This document shows positions 1 to 7,838 of a DNA stretch of 64,000 nucleotides, piece by piece. The position numbers and the translations under genes are program-made. Each line of letters opens with the position of its first letter. Position 1 is the first letter of the stretch. Below the pieces are notes generated by a model. It had not been told where the DNA came from and made no database searches. It worked only from the letters and a program-made list of their open reading frames with translations. Source of the stretch: Flavobacterium sp. (GTDB taxonomy: Bacteria > Bacteroidota > Bacteroidia > Flavobacteriales > Flavobacteriaceae); the NCBI RefSeq assembly GCF_027490375.1, contig NZ_JAIXYH010000075.1, positions 1 through 64,000 on the forward strand. Direction: 5' to 3'.

Positions 1-532
1 TAGACTCGATGAATTCACCACTTAACTTGTCGATTTAGTATTAAGATTGGAGTATTAAGTATTAAGACTTTAATGAGTTTGCCACTTGACGTGCCGTCTA
101 TCTGCCCGAACCCCGAATCGTCGGTGCCTGAGCCTGTCGAAGGCAGATGTCATTTTTGGATAACGAAACGTTCTGCGTTTTCCTCAGCGGTATAGAATTC
201 GACAAAATTCTGTGCGTTTCAGTGTTTTCTGCGAGCTAAAAAAGCTGCTAGTAGAGCCTGACAAATGCAAACATCGTGTACTTTGTGAAACACTTTGTGA
301 AACATTGTGCTCCCAAAATCTTGCATTCTCAAAATCTCAAAATCTTAGAATTCCTAACCCGATTCCCTCCTGAAATTAAATCCGACTGAGGCAATCATTT
401 GCAAAATTCAAACATACCTAATTACTAAACTGATAAAACACTTAGTTTTAACGAATATACTTTAAAAGAACCATTCTCAATTTCAGTAAAAAATTGCTGA
501 TCTTAGCAATCTAATATCAATTAAAAAAGTAT
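1..532. other. Non-coding stretch with dispersed repeats
   Basis: No gene is supported here. The stretch holds two diverged copies (about 3-36 and 61-110) of a repeat seen a third time at about 1438-1490. It also holds the motif CCTGAGCCTGTCGAAGG at about 128-144, which resembles a widespread bacterial extragenic repeat, and a short run of the AAATCT low-complexity repeat near 320-350. The upstream gene lies outside the window. Confidence 0.6.
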
Positions 533-1045
533 ATGGAGATTAACACTTTTTGGAACTTGGTCTTGAAGGGTATTGGGCTATGGCTATTGATGAATTGTCT
601 TTACATTTTTCCTCAGCTTACCTCTTTACTACTCGTAAGCCAAATAGAGGATGGCTGGAACTCTTCTATTTCAGAAATATCTATTGGACTATTTGCCCTA
701 TTTGCTTATCTGTATATTTCCGTCCTTTTCTTGTTCAAATCTGCTTGGCTTATAAAAGTTTTAAAATTGGAACGAAATTTTAAAGAGAGCAGACTTGAAA
801 TAAGTACTTCTAAACATACCGTTTTGAAAATTATCATTGTTCTCATCGGCGGACTTACCTTTATTGAAAGTTTACCGAGCCTGATTCAAAACATTTATCA
901 ATTCCTGCAACAGAAAGAACTTATTACCGATTACCGCGATGCCTCTTGGATCGTTTTCGATAGCTTAAATTCTTTAATTGGCTACTTATTTATTACAAAT
1001 AGCAGCGTAATTGCTACCTTTATAGATAAACAAGAAGAAAAATAA
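533..1045 (+). CDS. Hypothetical multi-pass membrane protein (170 aa)
   Basis: I do not recognise a family. The protein has about four hydrophobic segments (roughly residues 8-35, 47-72, 97-118 and 143-163) joined by charged loops, and ends in a short lysine/glutamate-rich tail, so it is probably an inner-membrane protein. The ATG at 533 is the first in-frame start and follows an A-rich stretch, as is usual in Bacteroidota, which rarely use a Shine-Dalgarno site. It stands alone between repeat-rich non-coding DNA on both sides, so context says nothing about its job. The continuous frame and membrane pattern support a real gene. Confidence 0.6.
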   Translation: MEINTFWNLVLKGIGLWLLMNCLYIFPQLTSLLLVSQIEDGWNSSISEISIGLFALFAYLYISVLFLFKSAWLIKVLKLERNFKESRLEISTSKHTVLKIIIVLIGGLTFIESLPSLIQNIYQFLQQKELITDYRDASWIVFDSLNSLIGYLFITNSSVIATFIDKQEEK

Positions 1046-1147
1046 AACAACTACTAAGCAATTGGTAATTAATTCTTTACAGATACCTCGTTGCTAAATG
1101 AAATCAGACAGCATCTTATCTTAGCGTGGTTTAAACAAACTTTTTTT

Positions 1148-1209
1148 ACCGCAAAGAACACAAAGCTATTACGCAAAGAACGCAAAGCAAATTCTCAGCA
1201 GCTTTCAAT
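1148..1209 (+). repeat. 62-bp direct repeat, copy 1
   Basis: Begins ACCGCAAAGAACACAAAGC and ends in the AAATCTCG low-complexity run. It is identical base for base to 1501-1562. Confidence 0.9.
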
Positions 1210-1275
1210 CTCGAAATCTATCAATCTTTCAATCTCGAAATCTTTCAATCTCGAAATCTCGAAATCTCGAAATTT
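1205..1275 (+). repeat. Degenerate AAATCTCG tandem repeat
   Basis: Irregular tandem run of 7-9-nt units built on AAATCTCG and TCAATCTT. A related run lies at 1560-1635, and its reverse complement (GCGAGATT units) lies at 23395-23520. Unit length varies and there are no spacers, so it is not a CRISPR. Confidence 0.8.
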
Positions 1276-1500
1276 TAAAAAAGTATGGTTTTTCCGTAAA
1301 ATTAATTTTTAGGAATTTCGTATGGGGAATGTCCCTACGTATCCCTCCCGCCCTACGTGACGAAGTTTTCGAAAAAAATCGACATACAATTACGGTTTTT
1401 CCACATTTTTTAACCGACAAGATTGGCGTAATGAGTTTTAAGACTTTGATGAGTTCACTACTTAACGTGTCGATTTTCCTCCCGAACCGCCATTAAATTA

Positions 1501-1562
1501 ACCGCAAAGAACACAAAGCTATTACGCAAAGAACGCAAAGCAAATTCTCAGCAGCTTTCAAT
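1501..1562 (+). repeat. 62-bp direct repeat, copy 2
   Basis: Identical to 1148-1209, and likewise followed directly by the AAATCT-type low-complexity repeat, so the two probably form one composite element that was duplicated. Confidence 0.9.
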
Positions 1563-1680
1563 TTCGAAATCTCAAAATCTCGAAATCTTTCAATTTTTCA
1601 ATCTTGTAATCTTGTAATCTTGTAATCTCATAATCTTCCCCCCCTTCCCTGCCCCGGATAGAAACGGAAAGCCTTTGGTA

Positions 1681-1757
1681 AAAAAGCCGTTTTGCCAAAC
1701 AACAAAAAAAGCGCGACCAACGGAAGCGCTTTTTTTGTTTGTGAGGCACGGCTTTTT
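1681..1757 (-). terminator. Nested hairpin terminator of the DedA gene
   Basis: The inner stem has 14-bp perfect arms (1701-1714 and 1726-1739) closing an 11-nt loop. An outer pair, AAAAAGCCG (1681-1689) with CGGCTTTTT (1749-1757), encloses it. Read on the minus strand, the stem ends in a T-run, as expected downstream of the DedA stop codon. Confidence 0.7.
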
Positions 1758-1813
1758 GACAAAGCTTGCAGTGTATAGCCGGATTAGGCCCTTAAAATAA
1801 TTAACATTGACAA

Positions 1814-2512
1814 CTACTCCGGATCGGTTTCGTTTGTTGGCGCTACCGATTTTTTGCCGAACTTGTATATCACCGGAATCATAGTAACAGCAACTAAGCC
1901 AATAACAATAACTTCGATGTGTTCTTTTAAATCGATTTGATAATTCTCCAACAAGAAACCGTACAAATAATGCCCGGCGAAAATGAGCGAAAACGACCAA
2001 ACGAAGGAGCTTAGAATGTTGTAAAACATAAACTTTTTGCGATCCATGTTTACAATACCTGCCACAATGGGTGCAAAGGTTCGGAAAATGGGAACGAAAC
2101 GCGCAAAAATGATGGCGCGACCTCCGTGCTTTTCGAAGAAATCTTTCGACTGAACCAAGTACTTTTTCTTCCACCAAAAACTGTCTTCTTTACTATACAA
2201 ATAATAACCGCTTTTGGCACCAAACCAATACCCTACAATGTTGCCCAAAATTCCCGCAACTGCTACGAGCGTAGATAAAAGGGTAACGTTTAAAAAAGCA
2301 CTTTCGATGAAAACCACGTTTTCGATGAGTTCGCGGTTGTAGATACCTGCTAGAAAAAGCAAGCTATCACCGGGAAGAAAGAAACCCGCGAACAAACCGG
2401 TTTCGGCAAAAACGATAAACAACACGATGAATAAGCCAACTTTTAGACCGTTTATATCGAAATGAATATAGAACAACGGGTCTAGTAAGTTTTTCCATTC
2501 AAAATTTTCCAT
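1814..2512 (-). CDS. DedA family membrane protein
   Basis: DedA-family (SNARE-associated/VTT domain) integral membrane protein, 232 aa, a usual length. The family acts in the inner membrane, and some members flip undecaprenyl phosphate or phospholipids. Visible hallmarks are the ETG and PGDS signature (about residues 37-50), a glycine-rich NIVGYWFGAK segment (91-100), and the RFVPIFRT motif (138-145), which carries the conserved arginines of the re-entrant loop. About five hydrophobic segments are seen. The gene is monocistronic, followed by a nested hairpin terminator and separated from the metal operon by 150 bp. The family is clear; the substrate is not. Confidence 0.93.
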   Translation of the reverse strand: MENFEWKNLLDPLFYIHFDINGLKVGLFIVLFIVFAETGLFAGFFLPGDSLLFLAGIYNRELIENVVFIESAFLNVTLLSTLVAVAGILGNIVGYWFGAKSGYYLYSKEDSFWWKKKYLVQSKDFFEKHGGRAIIFARFVPIFRTFAPIVAGIVNMDRKKFMFYNILSSFVWSFSLIFAGHYLYGFLLENYQIDLKEHIEVIVIGLVAVTMIPVIYKFGKKSVAPTNETDPE

Positions 2513-2663
2513 CTGTGTTTGTTTTGTGATTGTATGGGCGAAAATACTAATTAATGCGGCTACTGCCTAGCGCAGCCAATGTGTTTACCAATTTATTAAC
2601 GCGTTTTTAAGCGATTTAAAAGCAACTACCTTTTCAGAACGCTAACGATCAGTCAACTACAAG

Positions 2664-3395
2664 TTAGCCGAACAACATAGCCACTCCCAAAACGATCATG
2701 ATGCTGTTCTCGATAAAAGTTGCTTCGGTCATCGGCAATTTAAGCACGGTTCCCAAACAGGCACAGCGGATTTTTTGCTTGTGCAATAAGGTTCGCGTTA
2801 CGCCTAAAGTGGTGGGAATTAACGTTATTAAACTCACTATAATCGCCGGAACAATTGCCATTTCAAGCAAAAACAAAATGCCTAAAAGCAGTTCCAGAAA
2901 AGGGTAAGCGCGTGCGTAGCTTTGGCTCTTGGCGGCAATCGGATCGTACATGGCAAAACTTTGTGCAAAACCGCTCACGTCTAGGAGTTTGAAAAACGAG
3001 AAAACAAGATAAAACACGCCCATAAAAAGCAGCATCATTCGTTTGGGTTCAAACTCGGGAACGCTTCCGAGAACGGTGCCGAGCAAAAGAAATCCGAAGA
3101 TTAAAAAAAGCGGAAACAGTTGTTTTAATTTAGAAACCTCAGCTTCGGTTTCGATTACTTTCTGCTTTACAGGCGCGGGTTCTTCTACTTCGTGATAAGC
3201 CGTTACGGTATATTTTCCGGGCAAGGCTTCGTTTAGTGCTTCTGCCGAATAGCGAACAGCAGCATCTACTACGAGCTTTCCTTCGGCCATGTCAACCAAA
3301 ACGTGTTGCATATCGGGCAAAACCGACAATGTACTTTCAACGGTAGCTTTACAACTTGTGCACGTCAGTCCGTTTATATGATATATGGTCCGCAT
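2664..3395 (-). CDS. HMA domain fused to MauE/DoxX-like membrane domain
   Basis: 243-aa fusion. Residues 1-70 form a heavy-metal-associated domain with the metal-binding motif GLTCTSC (cysteines about 12 and 15), which normally binds Cu(I) or another soft metal. A linker (about 70-90) leads to four hydrophobic segments resembling MauE/DoxX redox membrane proteins, with a CACLG motif (about residue 210) like the MauE CxC signature. It is the last gene of the operon and starts 1 nt after the upstream HMA gene. A role in metal handling coupled to thiol redox chemistry is inferred; it could equally be a metal-specific permease accessory. Confidence 0.85.
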   Translation of the reverse strand: MRTIYHINGLTCTSCKATVESTLSVLPDMQHVLVDMAEGKLVVDAAVRYSAEALNEALPGKYTVTAYHEVEEPAPVKQKVIETEAEVSKLKQLFPLFLIFGFLLLGTVLGSVPEFEPKRMMLLFMGVFYLVFSFFKLLDVSGFAQSFAMYDPIAAKSQSYARAYPFLELLLGILFLLEMAIVPAIIVSLITLIPTTLGVTRTLLHKQKIRCACLGTVLKLPMTEATFIENSIMIVLGVAMLFG

Positions 3396-3396
3396 A

Positions 3397-3735
3397 TCAC
3401 TCCTTGCGATCGTATTTACAACAATGGTGCAGTTTGTTGTAGGTGTCGTCGCTGGCTTTTACATTGTTGGTGTCGTGCCCTATTTTTGCGATCGCCTTCT
3501 CAACATCGGCTACTGAACATTTGGTTTCGTTTATGATGAGGTGTAAAACCTTGTCGTCGATATGCCATTCGGCCGATTTAACACCAGGTACGCTGTACGC
3601 AGCCTTTTCGATGCGTTTCTTGCATTGCTCGCAATTGCCGTTTACTTCGATATTTACTTTTGCATTTTTATTTTTTTGTTGTGCTTGTGCGGAAAAAGCC
3701 ACAAACAACAAAACGAGGTATACTAAATTTTTCAT
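3397..3735 (-). CDS. Secreted HMA-domain metal-binding protein
   Basis: 112-aa protein with a signal peptide (residues 1-18, cleavage likely after AQA) and one heavy-metal-associated domain with the motif GNCEQCKKRIE (cysteines about 35 and 38). A C-terminal HCC (about 103-105) adds thiols. It is likely a periplasmic copper/soft-metal chaperone. It lies 9 nt downstream of the TonB-dependent receptor and 1 nt upstream of the HMA-MauE fusion, which points to one transcript moving a metal from outer membrane to periplasm to inner membrane. Confidence 0.85.
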   Translation of the reverse strand: MKNLVYLVLLFVAFSAQAQQKNKNAKVNIEVNGNCEQCKKRIEKAAYSVPGVKSAEWHIDDKVLHLIINETKCSVADVEKAIAKIGHDTNNVKASDDTYNKLHHCCKYDRKE

Positions 3736-3744
3736 GATATATAG

Positions 3745-5748
3745 TTAATTGATTTTAAAACGCAATCCTGCGTAATACATTCTTCCAAAAACAGGGCCAT
3801 AAACTACCGAGGCCTCGAAATTGTTGCCAAACGGATCGTTAGCACCACTAATTACTTGAGGTTGTCTAAAATTTGTTGCGTTTTCAATGCCGCCGTACAC
3901 TTCGAAAACTTTGGAGAAAACGCGGGTTACTTGGGTGTTTAGCGTGCCGAATGCAGCCGACTTCTGCGGCAAATCGGTTGTGGCAGGTAGTACTTGCGAT
4001 CCGAGCCAATTATACGTTGCATCGAACTTCCAGCGTGAACCATTTTCGTGTTCATGTGTCGAAAACTCGCCGTTTACAAAAAAACGGTGTTTTGCTTGCA
4101 GCGGTCGTTGATTTGCACCCGACGCAAAATCGGTTTTCATGTCGTAATATTTATACGAAGTTCGCAAGTTCAGATGCGTTAAGATGTTGATGCTAAAATC
4201 GAGCTGTACGGCATTAACAAACGAATCGCCTTGAAGCATACGAACCGATAATTCATTGGCTCGGTACGGATCAATAACCACTTGTTGTTGAAAATCGGTG
4301 CGGTAAATATCGGCACCAATACTGGCACTACGTTTAAAAAGTTTAAACGATTGTGAGTAGCTAAAACCGTAATTCCACGCAATTTCTGGATCTAGTCCAT
4401 AAATTTCGCCGTTGCCGCTAGCTACATTCCAAATTCGATTGCTGGCAAGAAATTGTTGGTTTTCGGCAAAGATATTGGCAATGCGTTTGCCGCGTCCGGC
4501 GCTAACTCGAAGTGTACCGCCTTCCCAAGGGTTGTAACGTGCGTGTAAACGCGGTGTAGCAAAAACGCCCAAACGGTTGTGATAATCTACTCGAGCGCCA
4601 GCTACTACACTAAAATCGTCGGTATTGTCGTACGTATATTCAAAGAAAGCTCCAACCGAAGTATCGATGCGATGCGGGTTTGCCACGAAATTGGGTACAC
4701 GAACTGTTTCGCCATACTGATCGAAATTAAACGACAATCCAGCTGCAAATTTGTTTAACGTATTCGAGATGATAGAATTAAAAATCAAATTTGAATAGAA
4801 ATTTGTTTGGCTAATTCCGTATTGATTTAGTCCGTAAAACCCTTCTTGATTGTGATACGAAAATGCGTTTTGAAATCCGATGGATTGGAACGGCATGTCT
4901 GGAAACACGTAGCCAACTTTAGTTGACGCATCGAATCTCTGCGTATTGATTTCGGAACCCCAAGCGCCGTCGTGCAGAAATCCGGCATGGTCGCGAAAAT
5001 CTTTTTGGCCGGCTATTTTCTGGTCGTTTAGGTATCGGAACGTAAAAAATCCGACGACTCCTTTTTCGTTGTTGGTGTACTGATACCGATTGAGAATATT
5101 GACTTGTTGTCCGGTTGGATTGTCGAGAAAACCATCGTGATTCATGTCGTTTTGAACAACACGAGCATTTCCGTGCACCAGCAAAAGTGATTTCCATCGC
5201 TGCGATAGGGTTTGGGAAATATGCGTATTGAGTTCAAATCGCGCATCGGAAGAGCCGTAGAAATTGACGAAAAATCGTTCTGCCTCGAACGGCTTAAGCA
5301 ATTCGGTATTAATTTGTCCGGAAATACTTTCAAAACCGTTGACTACCGAACCGGCACCTTTTGTAATTTGAATACTCTCAATCCACGTGCCTGGCGTAAA
5401 CGACAAACCAAAAGCCTGACTGGCACCTCGAACCGACGGAATATTCTCTTCAGTGATTGTAAGATACGGCGATGTTAAGCCGAGCATTTTTATTTGCCTT
5501 GCGCCGGTTAACGCATCTGCGAAAGCAACATCAATAACCGGATTGGTATCGAAACTTTCTGCCAAATTACAACATGCAGCTTTTAGCAACTCCTTTTTTG
5601 TCATCACATAGGTGTTGGCTGCGGGCTTTTTCAGTTGTTTTAGCGAGCGTTCATTCGCTTTTAGATTTACTTCCTGTAAGGTATCTTGCGCGAAAGTATT
5701 AGCACTAAACACAAGTGCAAAAAGGCATAAAACCTTTATTTTATTCAT
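3745..5748 (-). CDS. TonB-dependent receptor (metal-associated)
   Basis: 667-aa outer-membrane receptor. A signal peptide (residues 1-20) is followed by a short TonB-box-like stretch, a plug domain (about 45-155) and a 22-strand-type beta-barrel ending in an aromatic/basic terminus (KIN). It lacks the carboxypeptidase-like N-terminal extension common in SusC proteins. The plug contains an ACCNLAESF segment (cysteines about 58-59), a cysteine pair I associate with receptors in copper/HMA operons. Its neighbours are HYC_CC_PP (46 nt upstream) and two HMA genes downstream, so import of a copper or other soft-metal complex is inferred; the ligand cannot be read from sequence. Confidence 0.9.
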   Translation of the reverse strand: MNKIKVLCLFALVFSANTFAQDTLQEVNLKANERSLKQLKKPAANTYVMTKKELLKAACCNLAESFDTNPVIDVAFADALTGARQIKMLGLTSPYLTITEENIPSVRGASQAFGLSFTPGTWIESIQITKGAGSVVNGFESISGQINTELLKPFEAERFFVNFYGSSDARFELNTHISQTLSQRWKSLLLVHGNARVVQNDMNHDGFLDNPTGQQVNILNRYQYTNNEKGVVGFFTFRYLNDQKIAGQKDFRDHAGFLHDGAWGSEINTQRFDASTKVGYVFPDMPFQSIGFQNAFSYHNQEGFYGLNQYGISQTNFYSNLIFNSIISNTLNKFAAGLSFNFDQYGETVRVPNFVANPHRIDTSVGAFFEYTYDNTDDFSVVAGARVDYHNRLGVFATPRLHARYNPWEGGTLRVSAGRGKRIANIFAENQQFLASNRIWNVASGNGEIYGLDPEIAWNYGFSYSQSFKLFKRSASIGADIYRTDFQQQVVIDPYRANELSVRMLQGDSFVNAVQLDFSINILTHLNLRTSYKYYDMKTDFASGANQRPLQAKHRFFVNGEFSTHEHENGSRWKFDATYNWLGSQVLPATTDLPQKSAAFGTLNTQVTRVFSKVFEVYGGIENATNFRQPQVISGANDPFGNNFEASVVYGPVFGRMYYAGLRFKIN

Positions 5749-5794
5749 TATAAAAATCCATTAAAAGTTAATTACTGATTCAAAAACCAATAAT

Positions 5795-6211
5795 TTAACC
5801 CAAATGGATTCTTAGCGCACAAAATAAAATGTAAAGCGGTGGTGCGTGCGCATCGGGAAGTAGTTCTAAGATTTGTTCTTGCTCGCATTTTGAAACAAGT
5901 ACAGCTTTTAGGGCTTGCGATTGGAAAGCTGTTGCGACCACCGCAGAAAAGTCGGGATACTTTTCAACCAGAAAATCTTTTTTGGCTTTTAGCTCTACTT
6001 TTTTGTCGGTACAGCAAGGTTTGTCTTGTTTTGCTTTGATAGCGCAACATCCTTGATCTTTTTTGGTAACTGGTTCGCAATTGTCTTCTTGACTAAAGAA
6101 ATCGAGCGAAGCTAATTTATCGCCACAAAAATGAGCGGTAAATGCGAATCCCTGAGCGGTACTCATTACCGTCAGTGCTAAGAAAATCGCTATGTACTTC
6201 TTAAAATTCAC
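5795..6211 (-). CDS. HYC_CC_PP family protein
   Basis: 138-aa secreted or anchored protein of the Bacteroidota HYC_CC_PP family, named for its conserved motifs. Here they are HFC (residues 27-29), two CC pairs (55-56, 66-67) and APPLY near the C-terminus, which ends in a hydrophobic ILFCALRIHLG. It has a signal peptide (1-24). Function is unknown. The cysteine/histidine content and first position in an operon with a TonB receptor and two HMA proteins suggest metal binding or sensing. A TATCTTTG -7 element ends 5 nt before the ATG, so the mRNA is probably leaderless. Confidence 0.85.
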   Translation of the reverse strand: MNFKKYIAIFLALTVMSTAQGFAFTAHFCGDKLASLDFFSQEDNCEPVTKKDQGCCAIKAKQDKPCCTDKKVELKAKKDFLVEKYPDFSAVVATAFQSQALKAVLVSKCEQEQILELLPDAHAPPLYILFCALRIHLG

Positions 6212-6215
6212 AGTA

Positions 6216-6223
6216 CAAAGATA
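6216..6223 (-). promoter_or_regulatory. -7 element of the metal operon
   Basis: TATCTTTG on the minus strand fits the Bacteroidota TAnnTTTG consensus and ends 5 nt before the HYC_CC_PP start codon. No clear -33 TTTG is visible. Confidence 0.5.
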
Positions 6224-6323
6224 TGGAGGTCTGTCTTAAAAAACTTAAATGCTTACTTAAAATCTTCGTAATGTAGCTGTTCCACGAAGAACGTCGCCAG
6301 AAATTAGAGAGAAATTGGATAAT

Positions 6324-6779
6324 TTACTTTTGTTTGACAATTGTGTTTCGTTGAAAGTAAAAAGCCGGCACGAATAGCAAAACTAAAATCGGATGAATGA
6401 TAAAACGGCGAGCGTAGAACATGGGCATCAGGTTTTCATTTCGCGTCCACACTAAAATGGCTAGGAAGATAAACATCGCAACCAGAAAGAAAATTCCGTA
6501 AAGAACTGCCGAAAATCGAACTAATTTCCAGTCTTTAAACAAGGCATAAATTATTCCGAGGGAAAAGAGCGTATTGAGTGAAAATCGAAAAAGCATGCTC
6601 AGCGATAAAAGCATGGTATTGGCGTGCGGCAATTGCTTTCCGTAAAAATCTTGCTTAAAAAAGTAAATAAAAGGATCGTAGAACAAATCGTTTTCAAATG
6701 AACGAACTGCAGCTAATAAAACCACAAACACGGCAAAAAGCAAAACACGTAATTTATGTTGGAGGAGTTTATTTAGCAT
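6324..6779 (-). CDS. Exosortase F system-associated membrane protein
   Basis: 151-aa membrane protein with about four hydrophobic segments, matching the small partner found beside XrtF in flavobacteria. It carries a conserved-looking N-terminal RSFENDLFYDPFI-type stretch (about 26-39) and a histidine/arginine pair late in the protein (RRFIIHP, about 124-130). It overlaps the 3' end of xrtF by 11 nt, so the two are translationally coupled. Its biochemical role is not established; acting as an accessory to exosortase is inferred from constant linkage. No terminator is obvious downstream. Confidence 0.85.
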   Translation of the reverse strand: MLNKLLQHKLRVLLFAVFVVLLAAVRSFENDLFYDPFIYFFKQDFYGKQLPHANTMLLSLSMLFRFSLNTLFSLGIIYALFKDWKLVRFSAVLYGIFFLVAMFIFLAILVWTRNENLMPMFYARRFIIHPILVLLFVPAFYFQRNTIVKQK

Positions 6780-7308
6780 AATTCGAAAATTTAGTTACCC
6801 AGACAATCCAGAGCACAAACGTTACACCGTAAATCAGCAACGGAAAGACAACATCGTGCATTAAATTTCCGTATTCGGGATATGCATTCAGTCCCAAAAT
6901 CAGCGCAACAATTCTGGCAATATTCAAAAAGTGAATGATGAGAACACCGCTTACTATAAAGAGAACGGTCGATTTCAATTTACCGGTAAAAGCAATCACA
7001 AACGCAGTGAATAAAATCATGATGCTAACCGCGTTGCAGCCTTCGACGATACGTACCACAGACTCGGCGCCTAGGTAAATGCGAAAAGCGGGTTCGTTGA
7101 TGCTCGGCCCCATGGATGCTACGTAACCCAAGGTGTTTAAAAGCCACACGCTTTGTTCGGTAACGATTTTAGTGAAAAAATCGGGTTCGAAAATCGCTAA
7201 ATCTAATGATCTTAAATAGGTTTGATATATAACGGTTGCTACAATATACGACAAGAAAAAGCGTCCAAGAAAGTGTATAAACGGCTTATATTGTTGATAA
7301 TAATTCAA
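6769..7308 (-). CDS. xrtF: Exosortase family protein XrtF
   Basis: 179-aa multi-pass membrane cysteine transpeptidase of the exosortase/archaeosortase superfamily. Its catalytic triad is visible: Cys91 in EGCNAVSI, Arg132 in NIARIVAL and His151 in MHDVVFPL, each at a membrane edge. Exosortases recognise and cleave C-terminal tripartite sorting signals. The only in-frame start that keeps the N-terminal helix is a TTG at 7308; an in-frame stop lies 9 nt further up. A TACTTTTG -7 element sits 13 nt upstream, divergent from the fRMsr-like gene. No candidate substrate with a PEP-CTERM-like tail was seen in the window. Confidence 0.9.
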   Translation of the reverse strand: MNYYQQYKPFIHFLGRFFLSYIVATVIYQTYLRSLDLAIFEPDFFTKIVTEQSVWLLNTLGYVASMGPSINEPAFRIYLGAESVVRIVEGCNAVSIMILFTAFVIAFTGKLKSTVLFIVSGVLIIHFLNIARIVALILGLNAYPEYGNLMHDVVFPLLIYGVTFVLWIVWVTKFSNYAK

Positions 7309-7321
7309 TTCCTTTTTTTAA

Positions 7322-7329
7322 CAAAAGTA
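7322..7329 (-). promoter_or_regulatory. -7 element of xrtF
   Basis: TACTTTTG on the minus strand, 13 nt upstream of the TTG start of xrtF. It fits TAnnTTTG; no convincing -33 partner. Confidence 0.5.
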
Positions 7330-7354
7330 TGTAAATCGATGCGAGTTCCTGTAA

Positions 7355-7362
7355 TACCTTTG
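7355..7362 (+). promoter_or_regulatory. -7 element of the fRMsr-like gene
   Basis: TACCTTTG, 13 nt before the ATG at 7376. It matches TAnnTTTG exactly and is divergent from the xrtF promoter 25 nt away. Confidence 0.55.
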
Positions 7363-7375
7363 CAAAAAAATACGA

Positions 7376-7831
7376 ATGGAATTTACGGCATTACTCGGTC
7401 AAGTGCAGCAAATTTGCGCACAAGAAACTTCTTCCAGAACAGAAAAGCTGCAAGGAATATGCGATTTATTGAAGGAGAACATCAGTTATTACGACTGGGT
7501 TGGCTTCTATTTTAGAAACGGCGATAAAGAAGAACTGATCTTGGGTCCGTACGCGGGTGCAGAAACCGATCATACAGTTATTCCGTTCGGAAAAGGAATC
7601 TGCGGACAAGTAGCGGTTTCGAATCAGAATTTTGTGGTTCCGGATGTGAGTGCGCAGGATAATTACATTGCATGCAGCATGACGGTAAAGTCGGAAATAG
7701 TTGTGCCCTTATTCGTAAATGGCGCGAATATTGGCCAGATCGACATCGACTCTGAAACCCTCGATGCCTTCGGCGTTGCCGACGAGCGCTTTTTGGAGCA
7801 GGTGAATGTCGAAGTTGTGAAGTTGTATTAA
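7376..7831 (+). CDS. GAF-domain protein, free methionine-R-sulfoxide reductase-like
   Basis: 151-aa single GAF domain of the fRMsr (YebR/MsrC) type. fRMsr reduces free methionine-(R)-sulfoxide. Typical stretches are IPFGKGICG (69-77) and DNYIACSMTVKSEIVVPL (95-112), giving Cys76 and the likely catalytic Cys100. The third, resolving cysteine of the E. coli enzyme, expected in the loop before IPFGKG, is absent here (GAETDHTVIP, 61-70). Many flavobacterial annotations simply say GAF domain protein. The next gene begins 7 nt downstream, suggesting co-transcription. Confidence 0.85.
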   Translation: MEFTALLGQVQQICAQETSSRTEKLQGICDLLKENISYYDWVGFYFRNGDKEELILGPYAGAETDHTVIPFGKGICGQVAVSNQNFVVPDVSAQDNYIACSMTVKSEIVVPLFVNGANIGQIDIDSETLDAFGVADERFLEQVNVEVVKLY

Positions 7832-7838
7832 ATAAATT

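Larger units (their letters stand above)
1046..1680. other. Non-coding repeat-rich stretch
   Basis: Short frames here read through low-complexity repeats and are not credible genes. The region contains a 62-bp direct repeat (1148-1209 and 1501-1562), runs of a degenerate AAATCTCG/TCAATCT repeat (about 1205-1275 and 1560-1635), and the third copy of the repeat first seen at the left edge (about 1438-1490). Confidence 0.6.

Noticed and set aside
1091..1312. 73-aa plus-strand frame
   Set aside because: Encodes only the translated AAATCTCG repeat (SISKS-type units).
1590..2177. 195-aa minus-strand reading frame overlapping the DedA gene
   Set aside because: Its upper part is a shifted frame inside DedA and its lower part reads the low-complexity repeat; no protein-like pattern.
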